A DNA stretch of 64,000 nucleotides from Deltaproteobacteria bacterium (lineage in GTDB: Bacteria > Myxococcota_A > Polyangia > Polyangiales > Houyiibacteriaceae), in NCBI GenBank assembly GCA_017644045.1, contig JAEPMI010000003.1:310001-374000 (forward strand), in the 5' to 3' direction. Shown piece by piece: positions 1-8,282 of this stretch (the stretch's first letter is position 1; each line of letters opens with the position of its first letter). A program made the translations under genes and the position numbers. The notes beneath the pieces are model-generated. The model saw only the letters and a program-made list of their open reading frames with translations. It did not search any database and was not told the origin of the DNA.

Positions 1-262
1 AGAGGGCGAAGAGCGACTTGATGAGCGCCGGGTGCTCGTGGTTGAAGGACCAGCCAGCCTCGACGCCTTCGGGGCTCGACGCGGCGGACGCGTCCTCCGC
101 GAAGTCGCTGAACCAGCGGGCGTAGTCCTCGCCCGCGCGGACGTAGAAGCCCTCGTCGCGCGACATGGCGATGTCGCCCGCCGTCACGAAGAGGAGGACG
201 ACGTAGGCGAGCCCCAGGACGAAGCCGAGGGTGTGGTCGCGCCAGCCGATCCGCGGTCTCAT
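1..262 (-). CDS. GT39/PMT-type membrane glycosyltransferase (3' end beyond window)
   Basis: Only the N-terminal 87 residues are in the window; the gene runs off the left edge. After a short cytoplasmic start there is one membrane helix (about residues 10-28), followed by a loop with the acidic motif MSRDEGFYVRAGEDY and, further on, NHEHPAL. This is the layout of the first periplasmic loop of GT-C fold enzymes of the PMT/ArnT class (GT39), where an Asp-Glu pair binds metal or polyprenyl-phosphate sugar. The likely role is transfer of a sugar from a lipid carrier to an envelope acceptor. The ATG (260-262) overlaps the stop of the upstream gene (259-261), so the two genes are probably translated together. 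Substrate cannot be inferred, and most of the protein is unseen. Confidence 0.72.
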   Translation of the reverse strand, partial: MRPRIGWRDHTLGFVLGLAYVVLLFVTAGDIAMSRDEGFYVRAGEDYARWFSDFAEDASAASSPEGVEAGWSFNHEHPALIKSLFAL

Positions 263-1200
263 CGGCGCTCTCCCTCGCGGGTGGTGGCCGCCCAGCAGAG
301 GGTCCGCAGGTGGGGCGCATCGGCCTCCACCACGATCGAGACATCGCCACGCGGTTGGTCCGGCATCGCAGCTTCGATGCGCTTCCAGCCGTCGCCGTCG
401 CGGTGGATCATCTCGCCGACGGGCTCGCCATCGACCTCGACGCGGACGCGGACCGGCGGGTGCTCCTCCATGCGCTCGTGCTCGCTGTAGAGGCCTGCGT
501 AGAGGACGAGCCGGTCGCCGAGCGGGATGCCCTCGTAGGTCGTGGTCACCGGCTGCCCGGCCACGGGGTGCTGCCAGATGCAGTGGCGGGGGAGTAGCTC
601 GAGGTCCTCGTTGACGGTCTCGCCGACGAAGAGCCACGACTGGGGTCCACAGAAGTGGCGAGCGGCGGGCTCGAGCGGACCGCGGCCGAGGCCGCCGCCG
701 GTCACCGCGCGGTTTCGCCAGGTGCAGGGCCGCGGGCCTTGGCTCACCTTCGCCTGCTGGAGGTTCGAGGTCAGATCGAAGCGGACCGGGCTGGGTCCGA
801 GGTCCCAGCGGCGAACCGCGACTCGGCCGAACTGCTCGACCAGGGCCTCTTCGCCTTCGGGGCGCCACCGGCTCGGCTGGCCCCGGATGCTGAGCTCCCA
901 GTAGCGCTCGAAGGGTGCGAGGTCGCTGGCTCCGGCGATCGCGAGGTCGATCCGCTGCCCGAGGTGGAGCCGTAGGAGCGGGTCGGCCCAGTCGGGACCC
1001 ACGCCGATCATGTCGCCGTCCTCGAAGTGCTCGTCGACGAAGGCAGCGGCCGCCTCCCAGTCCGAGTCGTCGGGCACGCGGGACCGCACCAGCGCGTGGC
1101 TGCCGAGCTCGGTCAGGGCGATCGCGACCATCAGCCACCACGGCAGGATGCGGCGCAGGGAGGGGCGCGCGGGGTCCGTCGTCTGGGTCGAGTCGGCCAA
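259..1200 (-). CDS. membrane-anchored protein of unknown function, partner of GT39 gene
   Basis: This 313-residue protein has one N-terminal membrane helix (about residues 18-36, ILPWWLMVAIALTELGSHAL) and a long, presumably periplasmic C-terminal domain. That domain carries four scattered Cys (GPRPCTW, RHFCGPQ, PRHCIWQ, RTLCWAA), which could form disulfides. The first third reads like the short sugar-processing loop of GT-C proteins (EHFEDGDMIGVGPDWADPLLR), and the last third looks like a beta-sandwich (VRVRVEVDGEPVGEM). No known catalytic motif was recognised. The only start in the right place is TTG at 1200, so the start is uncertain. It ends inside the start of the GT39-type gene (ATGA overlap), which suggests the two act together on an envelope glycan. 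Confidence 0.7.
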   Translation of the reverse strand: MADSTQTTDPARPSLRRILPWWLMVAIALTELGSHALVRSRVPDDSDWEAAAAFVDEHFEDGDMIGVGPDWADPLLRLHLGQRIDLAIAGASDLAPFERYWELSIRGQPSRWRPEGEEALVEQFGRVAVRRWDLGPSPVRFDLTSNLQQAKVSQGPRPCTWRNRAVTGGGLGRGPLEPAARHFCGPQSWLFVGETVNEDLELLPRHCIWQHPVAGQPVTTTYEGIPLGDRLVLYAGLYSEHERMEEHPPVRVRVEVDGEPVGEMIHRDGDGWKRIEAAMPDQPRGDVSIVVEADAPHLRTLCWAATTREGERR

Positions 1201-1250
1201 GGCGGCGATGGTAGGCGCCCAGGCTCAGCGGTCAACGCGGCGGTCTCGGC

Positions 1251-3254
1251 TCAGATCACCGAGCCGCTGCCGGTCCAGGGAGGCGGGGCCGCCTCTTCGG
1301 GCTCGGGGTCGGGCTCGGGCGTCATGGTTCCGCCGAGCGGCGGCACGGTCCAGTCGATCCCGTCACTGCCCGCGGGCTCGACCGGAGGCGGCGGGGTCGG
1401 GGTGCGCATGGGGGTCGGGCTCGGCGTGGGGGCGGTGGTGCGGGTCGTGCGCGTGCGACCGGCCACGGTGGGTCGGCCGACCTCGAGGTCGATGTCCCAC
1501 TGCTGCGGCTCGCCCTCGGCGGGCTCGTGCACGAAGCGGAGGGTGTAGTCACCAGCGCTGCCGAACTGATAGCTCGCGACCCAGCGGCGCGTACCCCGGA
1601 CGTGGACCGCGGGGATGCGGCGGAGCAGTCGGCGTCCGCTCCGGATCTCGAAGCGGGCCTCGCCGCCGCGTGAGCCCATGGGAACGATGCCGACGAAGCT
1701 CGCCATCTGACCGCGCTGGACGGCCTCCGGCTCCGTGTGGACGCCGGCGGGCTCACGTTGCGCGGAGCGCTCGCGCTCGACGGTGGCGAGCAGGTCACGC
1801 GCCTCCCGGTCGGCGGGGAGGAAGTGCAGCAGGCGGAGCAGCTCGTCGTGCGCTCGATCGAAGTCGCCGGCAGCGCGTGCGTCCTCGGCCCGGGTGCGCA
1901 GCTGGGCGACCGCTTCCCGACGGAGCGCGAGGGCCGCCGCGTGGTGCGGGTTCTCGTCGAGGATGCGGTGAGTGATCGACTCGACGTTGGAGTCGGCGGG
2001 GGCGTCGAAGCGGCCATCGGCGAGCGCTCGCTCGGCTTCGGCCATGAGCGCGTCGACCGGATCGACTTCGGCGCTGTCCCCGGTCAGCGCCTCCTTCAGC
2101 AGGATCGCGCCGCCGGTGACGGCGGTGGCACCGAGGATGAACGCCGCCGCCAGCGCGATGGGGCTCGGCCCGGAGCGCTTCTTGCGCTTCGGCAGACCGG
2201 TGATGGGCGTGCCGAAGGAGCTGCTCGCTTCGGCGGGCGCCATGCTCCACGTCCGGCGAGCCGAGGGGAGCATCACGTTCGCCTGCTGTGCGGCCACGGT
2301 GAGCGCGGCCGCGAGCTGGGAGGCGTCGTCCCAGCGCATGTCCGGGTTCTTGGCGAGGCAGCGCATGATCACGTCGGCGATCTCCGACGGCACCTGGCTG
2401 CCGAGGCCCATCCGCCGGAGGTCGGGGGCCTCTTCGTGGATGTGCTTCATCAGCATCGCGACCGGCGTGCTGGCCTCGAAGGGCGTGACCCCGGTGAGGA
2501 GCTGGTAGGCGAGGACGCCGAGCGAGTAGACGTCGCTGCGCGCGTCGGTCGGCTCGCCGGACGCACCCTCGGGCGAGATGTAGCGGGCGGTACCGAAGAT
2601 CACGCCGGACTGGGTGAGCGCGGTGTGCTCGCCCCAGAGCAGGCGCGCGATGCCGAAGTCGAGCACCTTCACGTAGTCCGGGTCGCCGTGCTTCTTGAGC
2701 ACGATGATGTTCTCCGGCTTCACGTCGCGGTGGACGATGCCCTGCGCGTGGGCGGCGCCGATGGCACCCGAGGTCTGCAGAATCAGGTGCAGCGCGCGCG
2801 GGACCGGGAGCGGGCCTTCCTCGCGCATGAGATCGACCATGGAGCGACCGTCGAGGTACTCCATGGCGAGGTAGAGGCCGCCGTCGGGGATGTCGTCGGT
2901 CTTCGGCAGCTCGCCGAAGAGGAAGACCCGCACCAGGTTCGGGTGCTCGAGCTGGGTCGCGACCTTGGCCTCGCGCCGGAAGCGGCGGACGGCGTCCGGG
3001 TTCCGGGTGAGCTCCGAGTGGAGGATCTTGATGGCGACGTCGCGGTTCAGCGAGGTCTGCCGGGCGCGGTAGACCGTGCCCATGCCGCCGGCGCCGATGG
3101 CCTCCTCGATCCGGAACTGGTCGAGGAGCATCTTCCCGAGGAAGGGGTCTTCCTCGCCCTCGGCCGTCAGCCGCGCGCCGTCCTTCTGGCAGAACGTCGC
3201 CGCCGCGTCGTAGCGGACGCCACAGAGCGGGCAGAGCTTGGCGGGGGCGACCAT
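1251..3254 (-). CDS. transmembrane Ser/Thr protein kinase with N-terminal Cys cluster
   Basis: A Hanks-type kinase of 667 residues. It opens with a small Cys cluster (C8, C11, C22; LCPLCGVRYD) that may bind zinc. The kinase domain spans about residues 47-320: Gly loop IGAGGMG (53-59), Lys76 in VAIK, HRD at 175-177 in VHRDVKPEN, DFG at 199-201, and SPE at 227-229 in place of the usual APE. A membrane helix at about 364-387 is followed by a roughly 280-residue outer part with a helical region, a beta-rich stretch and a Pro-rich tail. All catalytic residues are present, so it should be active. I chose ATG 3254 because the reading frame upstream of it (to 3455) is Arg/Pro-rich, unlike kinase sequence, and runs into the inverted repeat region. 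Its signal and substrates are unknown. Confidence 0.92.
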   Translation of the reverse strand: MVAPAKLCPLCGVRYDAAATFCQKDGARLTAEGEEDPFLGKMLLDQFRIEEAIGAGGMGTVYRARQTSLNRDVAIKILHSELTRNPDAVRRFRREAKVATQLEHPNLVRVFLFGELPKTDDIPDGGLYLAMEYLDGRSMVDLMREEGPLPVPRALHLILQTSGAIGAAHAQGIVHRDVKPENIIVLKKHGDPDYVKVLDFGIARLLWGEHTALTQSGVIFGTARYISPEGASGEPTDARSDVYSLGVLAYQLLTGVTPFEASTPVAMLMKHIHEEAPDLRRMGLGSQVPSEIADVIMRCLAKNPDMRWDDASQLAAALTVAAQQANVMLPSARRTWSMAPAEASSSFGTPITGLPKRKKRSGPSPIALAAAFILGATAVTGGAILLKEALTGDSAEVDPVDALMAEAERALADGRFDAPADSNVESITHRILDENPHHAAALALRREAVAQLRTRAEDARAAGDFDRAHDELLRLLHFLPADREARDLLATVERERSAQREPAGVHTEPEAVQRGQMASFVGIVPMGSRGGEARFEIRSGRRLLRRIPAVHVRGTRRWVASYQFGSAGDYTLRFVHEPAEGEPQQWDIDLEVGRPTVAGRTRTTRTTAPTPSPTPMRTPTPPPPVEPAGSDGIDWTVPPLGGTMTPEPDPEPEEAAPPPWTGSGSVI

Positions 3255-3626
3255 GGGTGGGGCAGGCTGGGGCCGTTGGCGACGTACGGGGACCGGACGT
3301 GGCCCCGATTCGGGGTCACGCCAAGGGATCGAGGTAACATCGGCGGGTCGGCGGCTCAACTTCAGGGGGCAGAAAGTCAGTGTTTTCGGGGGTGCTCTCT
3401 TTGACGGGCGAGACCCCCAAAAGATTTGTGCACCCCCGATCCCCGAACGTTGCACCCAGCCCCGATCTTTGTACTCGAGGGACGCTCTTGAGTTCTTTCC
3501 CCGTTCACAAACGCCTTTTGTGAACGGGGAAAGAACTCAAGAGCGTCCCTCGGGTGTAGCCATCCGCCGGGTGTGGATCTGGGCCGAGGGGGTTGGGCAT
3601 CGCGGCCATCAGGGGCATAGAAGGAC
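3255..3626. other. divergent intergenic region, 372 nt, repeat-bearing
   Basis: This is the only gene-free stretch over 300 nt. It separates the divergent kinase (start 3254, minus) and lipoprotein-like gene (start 3627, plus), so it must hold both promoters, although I could not pick clear -35/-10 boxes. It contains a long perfect inverted repeat (3476-3552). A second, weaker dyad is formed by tcgggggtgc (3386-3395) and gcacccccga (3430-3439). Short direct repeats (tgcaccc, ccccgatc) lie between the two. The short frames crossing it are mirror readings of the palindrome and are not genes. Confidence 0.75.
3476..3552. repeat. 36-bp perfect inverted repeat with 5-nt loop
   Basis: The left arm is 3476-3511 and the right arm 3517-3552. 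They are exact reverse complements over 36 nt and are separated by cgcct (3512-3516). Pairing continues weakly outward (3473/3555, 3474/3554) with G-T wobbles. Because of the symmetry both strands encode nearly the same peptide, with FFPRSQ, FVNGERTQ and ERPS. The element lies between divergent genes, so it is not a simple terminator. It resembles short dispersed palindromic elements (REP/MITE-like). A double-hairpin regulatory structure is an alternative. Confidence 0.85.
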
Positions 3627-4796
3627 ATGGTGGAAACGCGTCTGCCCGGTGCCCTTCCAACGCTCGCTTTGGTCGTCGCGAGCGCGTGGGGATGCAGCGG
3701 CCCGTCGGTCGGCCCCATGCCCGACGCGTCCCCCGATGCCCAGAGCGCGCGCGACGGCGGCACGGATGCGGCGCCACCGGTGGTCGGATGGGTCGATGTC
3801 GACCTGCTTCCGTCCGAGCCCTTTCCTCCGGCTCCGGCGCACTGCCGCGAAACGTCGGTGGAGGTCGATGCGCCGATCGGTCGGACCGACCGGGGAGTCG
3901 TCCAGCAGAACGGTCCAGGGCAGCCCGACAACCTGTGGACGTGGGGACGTGATCACTACCTCCATGCGTTCGACTCTGCCGACGACGATCTGAGGGTCCG
4001 GAGCGTCCTCTCCGAGTACATCCGCCCGCGGATCTGGCTCCTCTCGCCAGGAACCGAGGGACAGCTCCGCTTCATCGGCCGCGACGGCAGTCTGCACTCG
4101 CAAGAGACGCCCGAGATGACCTTTTTCGGAGGCCACCGATGGGTGATCGACGCGCTCCACCCCGACATGCGACCGAGCTCCCCGAGCGGTGTCATGGCCG
4201 TGGTCGACGACACCCTCTACGCACGCTGGGACGGCGTCTTCCGAGCGTGCACGCTGGACGGAGACTGCCGCGACCTGGGCCCCGCGCCGGTCGAGCCCGA
4301 GCATCCCTGGATGCTGCCCGTATTCGCATCCGACGACTCCTTCGTCTGGGCATCGGAGCGCTCGATCTGGCGAACCCGCTCGAGCGACGGCACGACCCTC
4401 GCGATCGTCCGCGATGTCGACCCGAGGCAACTCGCCGTGCGCGCACCCCTGATCGCGTGGGTCGACCAGGACGGAGCGCTCTTCGTCCTCGACGAGTCCG
4501 AGGGGGAGATTCAGCAGATCGCGGCGGGCCTCCCGATGCCCGACGTGACCGAATCCGACGGAGTCGTGTTCTCCAACTCCTTGCTCGACGTGCTCGAGAT
4601 CGACGCATCGGCCGTCTACTGGGTCGAGGACGGGCGACTTCGCGCGTATGACCCGCGCCGAGGCGTGCGGCGTCCACTTCCCGACGTCGAGGGTGAGGTC
4701 CGCTGGCTCCGTCAGTCGGAGTGCGCGTGGTACCTCTCGGTCTCCCGTGCGTTCGAGGGCGGGCCGCTGGAGATCATCGCCCGGATGCCACGCTGA
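3627..4796 (+). CDS. probable lipoprotein, beta-propeller-like, unknown function
   Basis: A 389-residue secreted protein. The N-terminus has a signal peptide with a possible, atypical lipobox (ASAWGC, Cys23), then a low-complexity Asp/Ala/Gly linker (SPDAQSARDGGTDAAPP) typical of surface lipoproteins in this window. The rest is a series of short beta-rich units with Trp/Asp pairs (LWTWGRDHYLHAF, VWASERSIWRT, VYWVEDGRLRAYD), which looks like a beta-propeller or similar repeat fold that reads out settings. No enzyme motif was seen. The ATG at 3627 is directly followed by the signal peptide. The gene converges on the next lipoprotein gene with only 3 nt between the stop codons. Confidence 0.8.
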   Translation: MVETRLPGALPTLALVVASAWGCSGPSVGPMPDASPDAQSARDGGTDAAPPVVGWVDVDLLPSEPFPPAPAHCRETSVEVDAPIGRTDRGVVQQNGPGQPDNLWTWGRDHYLHAFDSADDDLRVRSVLSEYIRPRIWLLSPGTEGQLRFIGRDGSLHSQETPEMTFFGGHRWVIDALHPDMRPSSPSGVMAVVDDTLYARWDGVFRACTLDGDCRDLGPAPVEPEHPWMLPVFASDDSFVWASERSIWRTRSSDGTTLAIVRDVDPRQLAVRAPLIAWVDQDGALFVLDESEGEIQQIAAGLPMPDVTESDGVVFSNSLLDVLEIDASAVYWVEDGRLRAYDPRRGVRRPLPDVEGEVRWLRQSECAWYLSVSRAFEGGPLEIIARMPR

Positions 4797-4799
4797 CGG

Positions 4800-5342
4800 C
4801 TATTCGCAGGGGTGGGCGGCGTTCCAGTCGTCGACGGTGGGGAAGATGCCGTCGGGGGTCTCCACCGCCTCGTCGCAGTCCGGGTCGTCGTAGACGATGT
4901 ACCCAGTGCGCACGCCGCAGCGGATCAGGCTGACGCTGGTGCCCGCCCGCCGAGTGCACTCGGGGGTGCAGTCCCTCGACGCCAACGCGAGCTCCTCGGT
5001 CTCGAAGCGACCGCCGCCACCGATGGTCCAGTAGTCGGGGCAGTCGCCTTCGGTCGCGAACCAGCGGCGGATGTAGGTGTAGCCACCGGAGCAGGACGCG
5101 ATCATCGGGTCGTCGAGAAAGGTGCACTCGGCGCCTGCGTCCTCGGGGTCGGCACCGAGATCATCCGGAGAACCGAGGTCCTCTTCGGCGCCGAGGTCTG
5201 AGCTCCCCGCATCGTCGTCCGATGCGCCCGAGTCCCTTTGGCCTCCATCCAAGGGACCGGCGTCCGAGGTCGGGTCATCGGATCCTCCCCCACAATCACA
5301 GGCAGCGAGACCGACCATCAGGGCGATGGATAGAAGGCGCAT
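4800..5342 (-). CDS. small Cys-rich lipoprotein, unknown function
   Basis: A 180-residue lipoprotein. Signal peptide MRLLSIALMVGLAAC gives a good lipobox with Cys15. A linker of about 60 residues rich in Asp/Gly/Ser follows (DDDAGSSDLGAEEDLG), then a globular domain of about 110 residues with seven or more Cys (ECTF, SCSGGY, DCPDYW, DCTPECTR, RCGVR, DCDEA) that probably forms disulfides outside the cell. It ends in DDWNAAHPCE, which resembles a stretch at the end of the kinase at 56480-57811. ATG 5342 was chosen over the longer frame because it places the signal peptide at the start. Function unknown. Confidence 0.82.
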   Translation of the reverse strand: MRLLSIALMVGLAACDCGGGSDDPTSDAGPLDGGQRDSGASDDDAGSSDLGAEEDLGSPDDLGADPEDAGAECTFLDDPMIASCSGGYTYIRRWFATEGDCPDYWTIGGGGRFETEELALASRDCTPECTRRAGTSVSLIRCGVRTGYIVYDDPDCDEAVETPDGIFPTVDDWNAAHPCE

Positions 5343-5522
5343 GGCGGAACCATGGTCCGGCGCGGGCCCTCGGTCGAGGAGCGGAGACCACTCCCTCGAG
5401 TCCGGTCGAGCACTACTACGAAGCAAATTCGCGCCGATCCGCGATGAGACATTTGTGGCGTACATGACCCTTGCAAGCAGGCTGAATAGGCTCGTTTGTT
5501 CCGATTTGACTCCGGTGATGGA

Positions 5523-5542
5523 CGATCTTCACGTGAAGATCG
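5523..5542. promoter_or_regulatory. 20-nt perfect palindrome, candidate operator
   Basis: cgatcttcacgtgaagatcg reads the same on both strands, with no spacer. It lies between divergent genes (minus gene starting at 5342, plus gene starting at 5632), about 90 nt before the plus start. A symmetric site of this length and position fits a dimeric repressor or activator operator. No regulator gene lies next to it, and a transcript-level hairpin is also possible. Confidence 0.5.
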
Positions 5543-5631
5543 CCAACCCGCATGGGCCCGTTGGATGGGGCCACTTGCCGGCCCCGGTCCAGGGGGCCAG
5601 ACCAAGACTCGTGTCGGTGACGGACAGTGTG

Positions 5632-6192
5632 ATGGTCAGCTGGCTGCTGTTCGCCGCGGCCTGTGGCGCAGCAGTGGAGTCGGCGCCCGCAGACTCGCCG
5701 AGGACCTCGGAGGCGAGCGAAAGCGATTGGCTCATCTCGGCTGCCGAGAATGCCGTTCCCGGCTCACGCGCGGAGCTCGTCGACGGGGCGCTGGTGGTCG
5801 AGCGCGGCGGTCGCCAAATCGTCCTGCCGGCCGACGTGGTTCGCTTCATCCGGTCCCAGCACGAGGAGGAGCGGCAGCCCACGGTGGTCGCGGAGCTCCT
5901 CGAGCACGTGCCGATGACCGCCGAGGATGCGGCTCGGCTGGTGGACGAGCTGATCGACCACCTGGAGCAGCACGAGCCGAGCGCCGTCGTCGAGCACTAC
6001 GGACAGACGTTGGAGATCGAGCTCGACGGGGTGGTCATCGGCACCTCGCACGACGAGCTGGCGCTCGCACTCTTCGGCATCGAGCCGAGCGGCCGCGAGT
6101 CCGCGCTCGCGGGCTTCGTCGAAGCCGTTCGGTCTCGCCGCGAGCTCTACCGCGCGATCAACGCCCTCGACGACGACCCCGAGTGGCAATGA
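5632..6192 (+). CDS. putative lipoprotein, unknown function
   Basis: A 186-residue protein with an apparent short lipoprotein signal (MVSWLLFAAACG, Cys11). The mature part is acidic and mostly helical, with short units such as PADVVRFIRSQHEEE, LLEHVPMTAEDAARLVDELI and HLEQHEPSAVVEH. The signal peptide lacks a positive N-region if translation starts at 5632. An upstream in-frame start (for example ATG 5518) would add residues including RPR before the hydrophobic stretch, so the start is not settled. The gene reads towards the gene ending at 6211 and the two share a hairpin between their stops. No family recognised. Confidence 0.7.
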   Translation: MVSWLLFAAACGAAVESAPADSPRTSEASESDWLISAAENAVPGSRAELVDGALVVERGGRQIVLPADVVRFIRSQHEEERQPTVVAELLEHVPMTAEDAARLVDELIDHLEQHEPSAVVEHYGQTLEIELDGVVIGTSHDELALALFGIEPSGRESALAGFVEAVRSRRELYRAINALDDDPEWQ

Positions 6193-6198
6193 GAGCCT

Positions 6199-6218
6199 CC
6201 CGCTGAGAGCTCAGCGGG
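6199..6218. terminator. hairpin between convergent genes, possible bidirectional terminator
   Basis: cccgctgag (6199-6207) pairs exactly with ctcagcggg (6210-6218), leaving almost no loop in DNA form (8 bp with a 4-nt loop in RNA). It sits just after the plus-strand stop at 6192 and overlaps the minus-strand stop at 6211-6213. No T-run follows on either side, so termination strength is doubtful. Confidence 0.4.
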
Positions 6219-7074
6219 CGGGACCGTCCAGGGCTCGTCGGATCAGTTGCGGTCGAAACCGGTGTTCGGTGCCGTCCTCGGTGCGGACACGAACGGCATC
6301 GGACTCGAGCGCCACCACCGTCACCTCGCCGAACGCAGGAACGCGGACCACGTCTCCAGGCCGGAGACCGAGCTCCCGTACGCCTTCGTCATCAGCGGGG
6401 TGGATGCCTGCCACCGAGAAGTAGCCATCGAGCTCGAGTGCGAACAGGAGTGGCGAGGTCAGGCTCCGATACTCCCTGGCGAGGACTCGCAACGGCTCGT
6501 CCTCCGAATCTCTCAACAGCATGCGCGCCCCGCGAAGCGATGAGGCAGGTCCGGCCCGGAGCAGCTTCAGTCGGTCCGTGAGTGCTCGGAGCGCTCGCTC
6601 GAGGGCTTGCCGGTCGACGGGGGCCCGCGCCTCCCGCCCGAGCGAATCCAAGCGATGGGTGAAATCCGCGGACCCTGGCCAGATCGGTTCGATTGGGGCC
6701 TCTCGCCACTCTTGCTCCACTCGCTCGAGCTCCTTCTCGAGCGCGACCTGGTTCACCTGCGCTCGAGCCAGGGCCAACGACTCGACCTTCCACTCGCAAT
6801 AGGAGGGGGACGCCCGCATGCGCTCGGTCGGATGCGGAAAGACCTCGTCGTACTGGTCCCGATCGATCGCGAAGGGTTCCCAGATCACCTCCGCATCGTC
6901 GGTGGCTCCGATGCCGGCGAGCTCGTTGAGCGCGGAGTAGGGCGGCTCCACCGTCGGAAGGAACAACGGGTATCGGGTGCGAGCGGCGAGGCGAGTCAGG
7001 GTCAGGAGCGACCGAGGCTCAGGGTCGTTGCGATGAGCCCCGAGGGCGACGAACCGAGGAATGGCCGCTGGCAC
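6211..7074 (-). CDS. hypothetical protein downstream of aldo/keto reductase
   Basis: A 287-residue soluble protein with no signal peptide or membrane helix; the start is GTG at 7074. The N-terminal half looks alpha/beta (FVALGAHRNDPEPRSLLTLT, RYPLFLPTVEPPYSALNEL). The middle is a long helical segment rich in Glu/Arg/Leu (VNQVALEKELERVEQEW, about residues 105-180) that could be a coiled coil. The C-terminus is a small beta-barrel-like domain (LGLRPGDVVRVPAFGEVTVV) resembling an SH3/KOW-like fold. It starts 10 nt after the aldo/keto reductase stop, so the two are probably one operon. Family not recognised. Confidence 0.72.
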   Translation of the reverse strand: MPAAIPRFVALGAHRNDPEPRSLLTLTRLAARTRYPLFLPTVEPPYSALNELAGIGATDDAEVIWEPFAIDRDQYDEVFPHPTERMRASPSYCEWKVESLALARAQVNQVALEKELERVEQEWREAPIEPIWPGSADFTHRLDSLGREARAPVDRQALERALRALTDRLKLLRAGPASSLRGARMLLRDSEDEPLRVLAREYRSLTSPLLFALELDGYFSVAGIHPADDEGVRELGLRPGDVVRVPAFGEVTVVALESDAVRVRTEDGTEHRFRPQLIRRALDGPAR

Positions 7075-7084
7075 GGTGCGGGCG

Positions 7085-8152
7085 TCAGCGGCGGGCGGGG
7101 CGGCCGTCGATGCGGTCGCGGACGTGCTCGCCGCGGAGGAGGTCGAGGACGCCGCCGCTGGCGAGGAACTTCTGCGGGAAGGGGAGCTCGGGGCGGCTGA
7201 CCTCGTCGAGCTTGGCGAGGTGGGCGTCGCTCAGGGTGACCTTCGAGGCGCCGAGCGAGTCGGTGATCTGGCTGACCTTTCGCGCGCCGACGATGGGGAT
7301 GCAGCGGTAGTCCTGCGCCATGACCCACGCGGTGGCGACCTGGGCGCTGGTGACGCCGAGCTCGTCGGCGATGGCGTCGACGGCGCGCGCGATGGCGAGC
7401 TGCTCTTCGCCGGTGCGGCCGCGCGAGTCGTTGCTGCTCTTGCGGAGCGAGTCGACCTCGCCCTCGCCGCGCGTGTACTTGCCGGTCAGCACGCCGCCGC
7501 CGAGCGGACCCCAGCCGACGACCGACATGCCGAAGTGGGCGGCCATCGGCAGCAGCTCGGCCTCGACCGTGCGCTCGATGAGCGAGTACTCGATCTGGAT
7601 GCCGGCGTAGCTGGTCCAACCACGCAGCTCGGACAGCACCTGCGACGCGGAGACGACCCACGCGGGCGTGTCGCTGACGCCGATGTAGAGGACCTTGCCG
7701 GCGCGCACGAGATCCTCGAGCGCGCGGAGCGTCTCCTCGAAGGGCGTGTACTCGTCCCAGGCGTGGACCCAGAGCAGGTCGATGTAGTCCGTGCCGAGAC
7801 GCTTCAGGCTGGCCTCGACCGCCGTGTGGAGGTTCTTGCGCTGGTTGCCCGCGGAGTTCGGATCTGCGTGGTCCATCGCGAGCGTGTACTTGGTCGCGAC
7901 CACGGTCCGGCCGCGCCGGCCCTCGAGCCATCGCCCGACGATCTCCTCGGTCTGACCGCCGTGGTACTTGTTCGCCGTGTCGAGGAAGTTGCCGCCCGCG
8001 GCCTCGTAGGCGTCGAGGACCTGGTGGCTGGTCTTCTCGTCGGCGCCGAAGCCCCACTCGTCGCCGAAGGACATCGTGCCGAGACAGATCTCCGAGACGC
8101 GAAGGCCGGTGGGTCCGAGGAGGCGGTAGCGGAGGAAGGGGTCGTCGCTCAT
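7085..8152 (-). CDS. aldo/keto reductase
   Basis: A 355-residue NADPH-dependent oxidoreductase with the (beta/alpha)8 barrel of the AKR superfamily, probably acting on an aldehyde or ketone. The catalytic tetrad is visible: Asp in NFLDTANKY, Tyr in NKYHGGQTEE, Lys in VVATKYTL and His in LLWVHAWDEY. The pattern LRVSEICLGTMSFGDEWGFG at the N-terminus and the NADP-binding end VATAWVMAQ ... PIVGARKVSQI are typical. The overall sequence resembles the voltage-gated K+ channel beta/YajO-like branch. ATG 8152 matches the usual family start (RYRLLGPTGLRVSE); the longer frame upstream is not conserved-looking. It is followed by an unknown protein 10 nt downstream. The physiological substrate cannot be read from the sequence. 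Confidence 0.93.
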   Translation of the reverse strand: MSDDPFLRYRLLGPTGLRVSEICLGTMSFGDEWGFGADEKTSHQVLDAYEAAGGNFLDTANKYHGGQTEEIVGRWLEGRRGRTVVATKYTLAMDHADPNSAGNQRKNLHTAVEASLKRLGTDYIDLLWVHAWDEYTPFEETLRALEDLVRAGKVLYIGVSDTPAWVVSASQVLSELRGWTSYAGIQIEYSLIERTVEAELLPMAAHFGMSVVGWGPLGGGVLTGKYTRGEGEVDSLRKSSNDSRGRTGEEQLAIARAVDAIADELGVTSAQVATAWVMAQDYRCIPIVGARKVSQITDSLGASKVTLSDAHLAKLDEVSRPELPFPQKFLASGGVLDLLRGEHVRDRIDGRPARR

Positions 8153-8282
8153 GGCTCCTTTACAGAGCCACCCGCCGCCGATGTCAATGGAGGTCGGGTA
8201 ACCGAGGTGAGCCCGAGCGCTCGGAGTCGTGCCTCTCGAGGTCTCGTTGAGATGTCCGGATGCGCCCGCTATGGAACAGGTC

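Noticed and set aside
3254-3455. Longer start (3455) for the first kinase
   Set aside because: The extra 67 residues are Arg/Pro-rich and the frame runs up to the repeat region; ATG 3254 directly precedes the Cys cluster.
3377-3993. Short frames reading through the inverted repeat on both strands
   Set aside because: They exist because the repeat is symmetric; the peptides mirror each other and carry no gene-like features.
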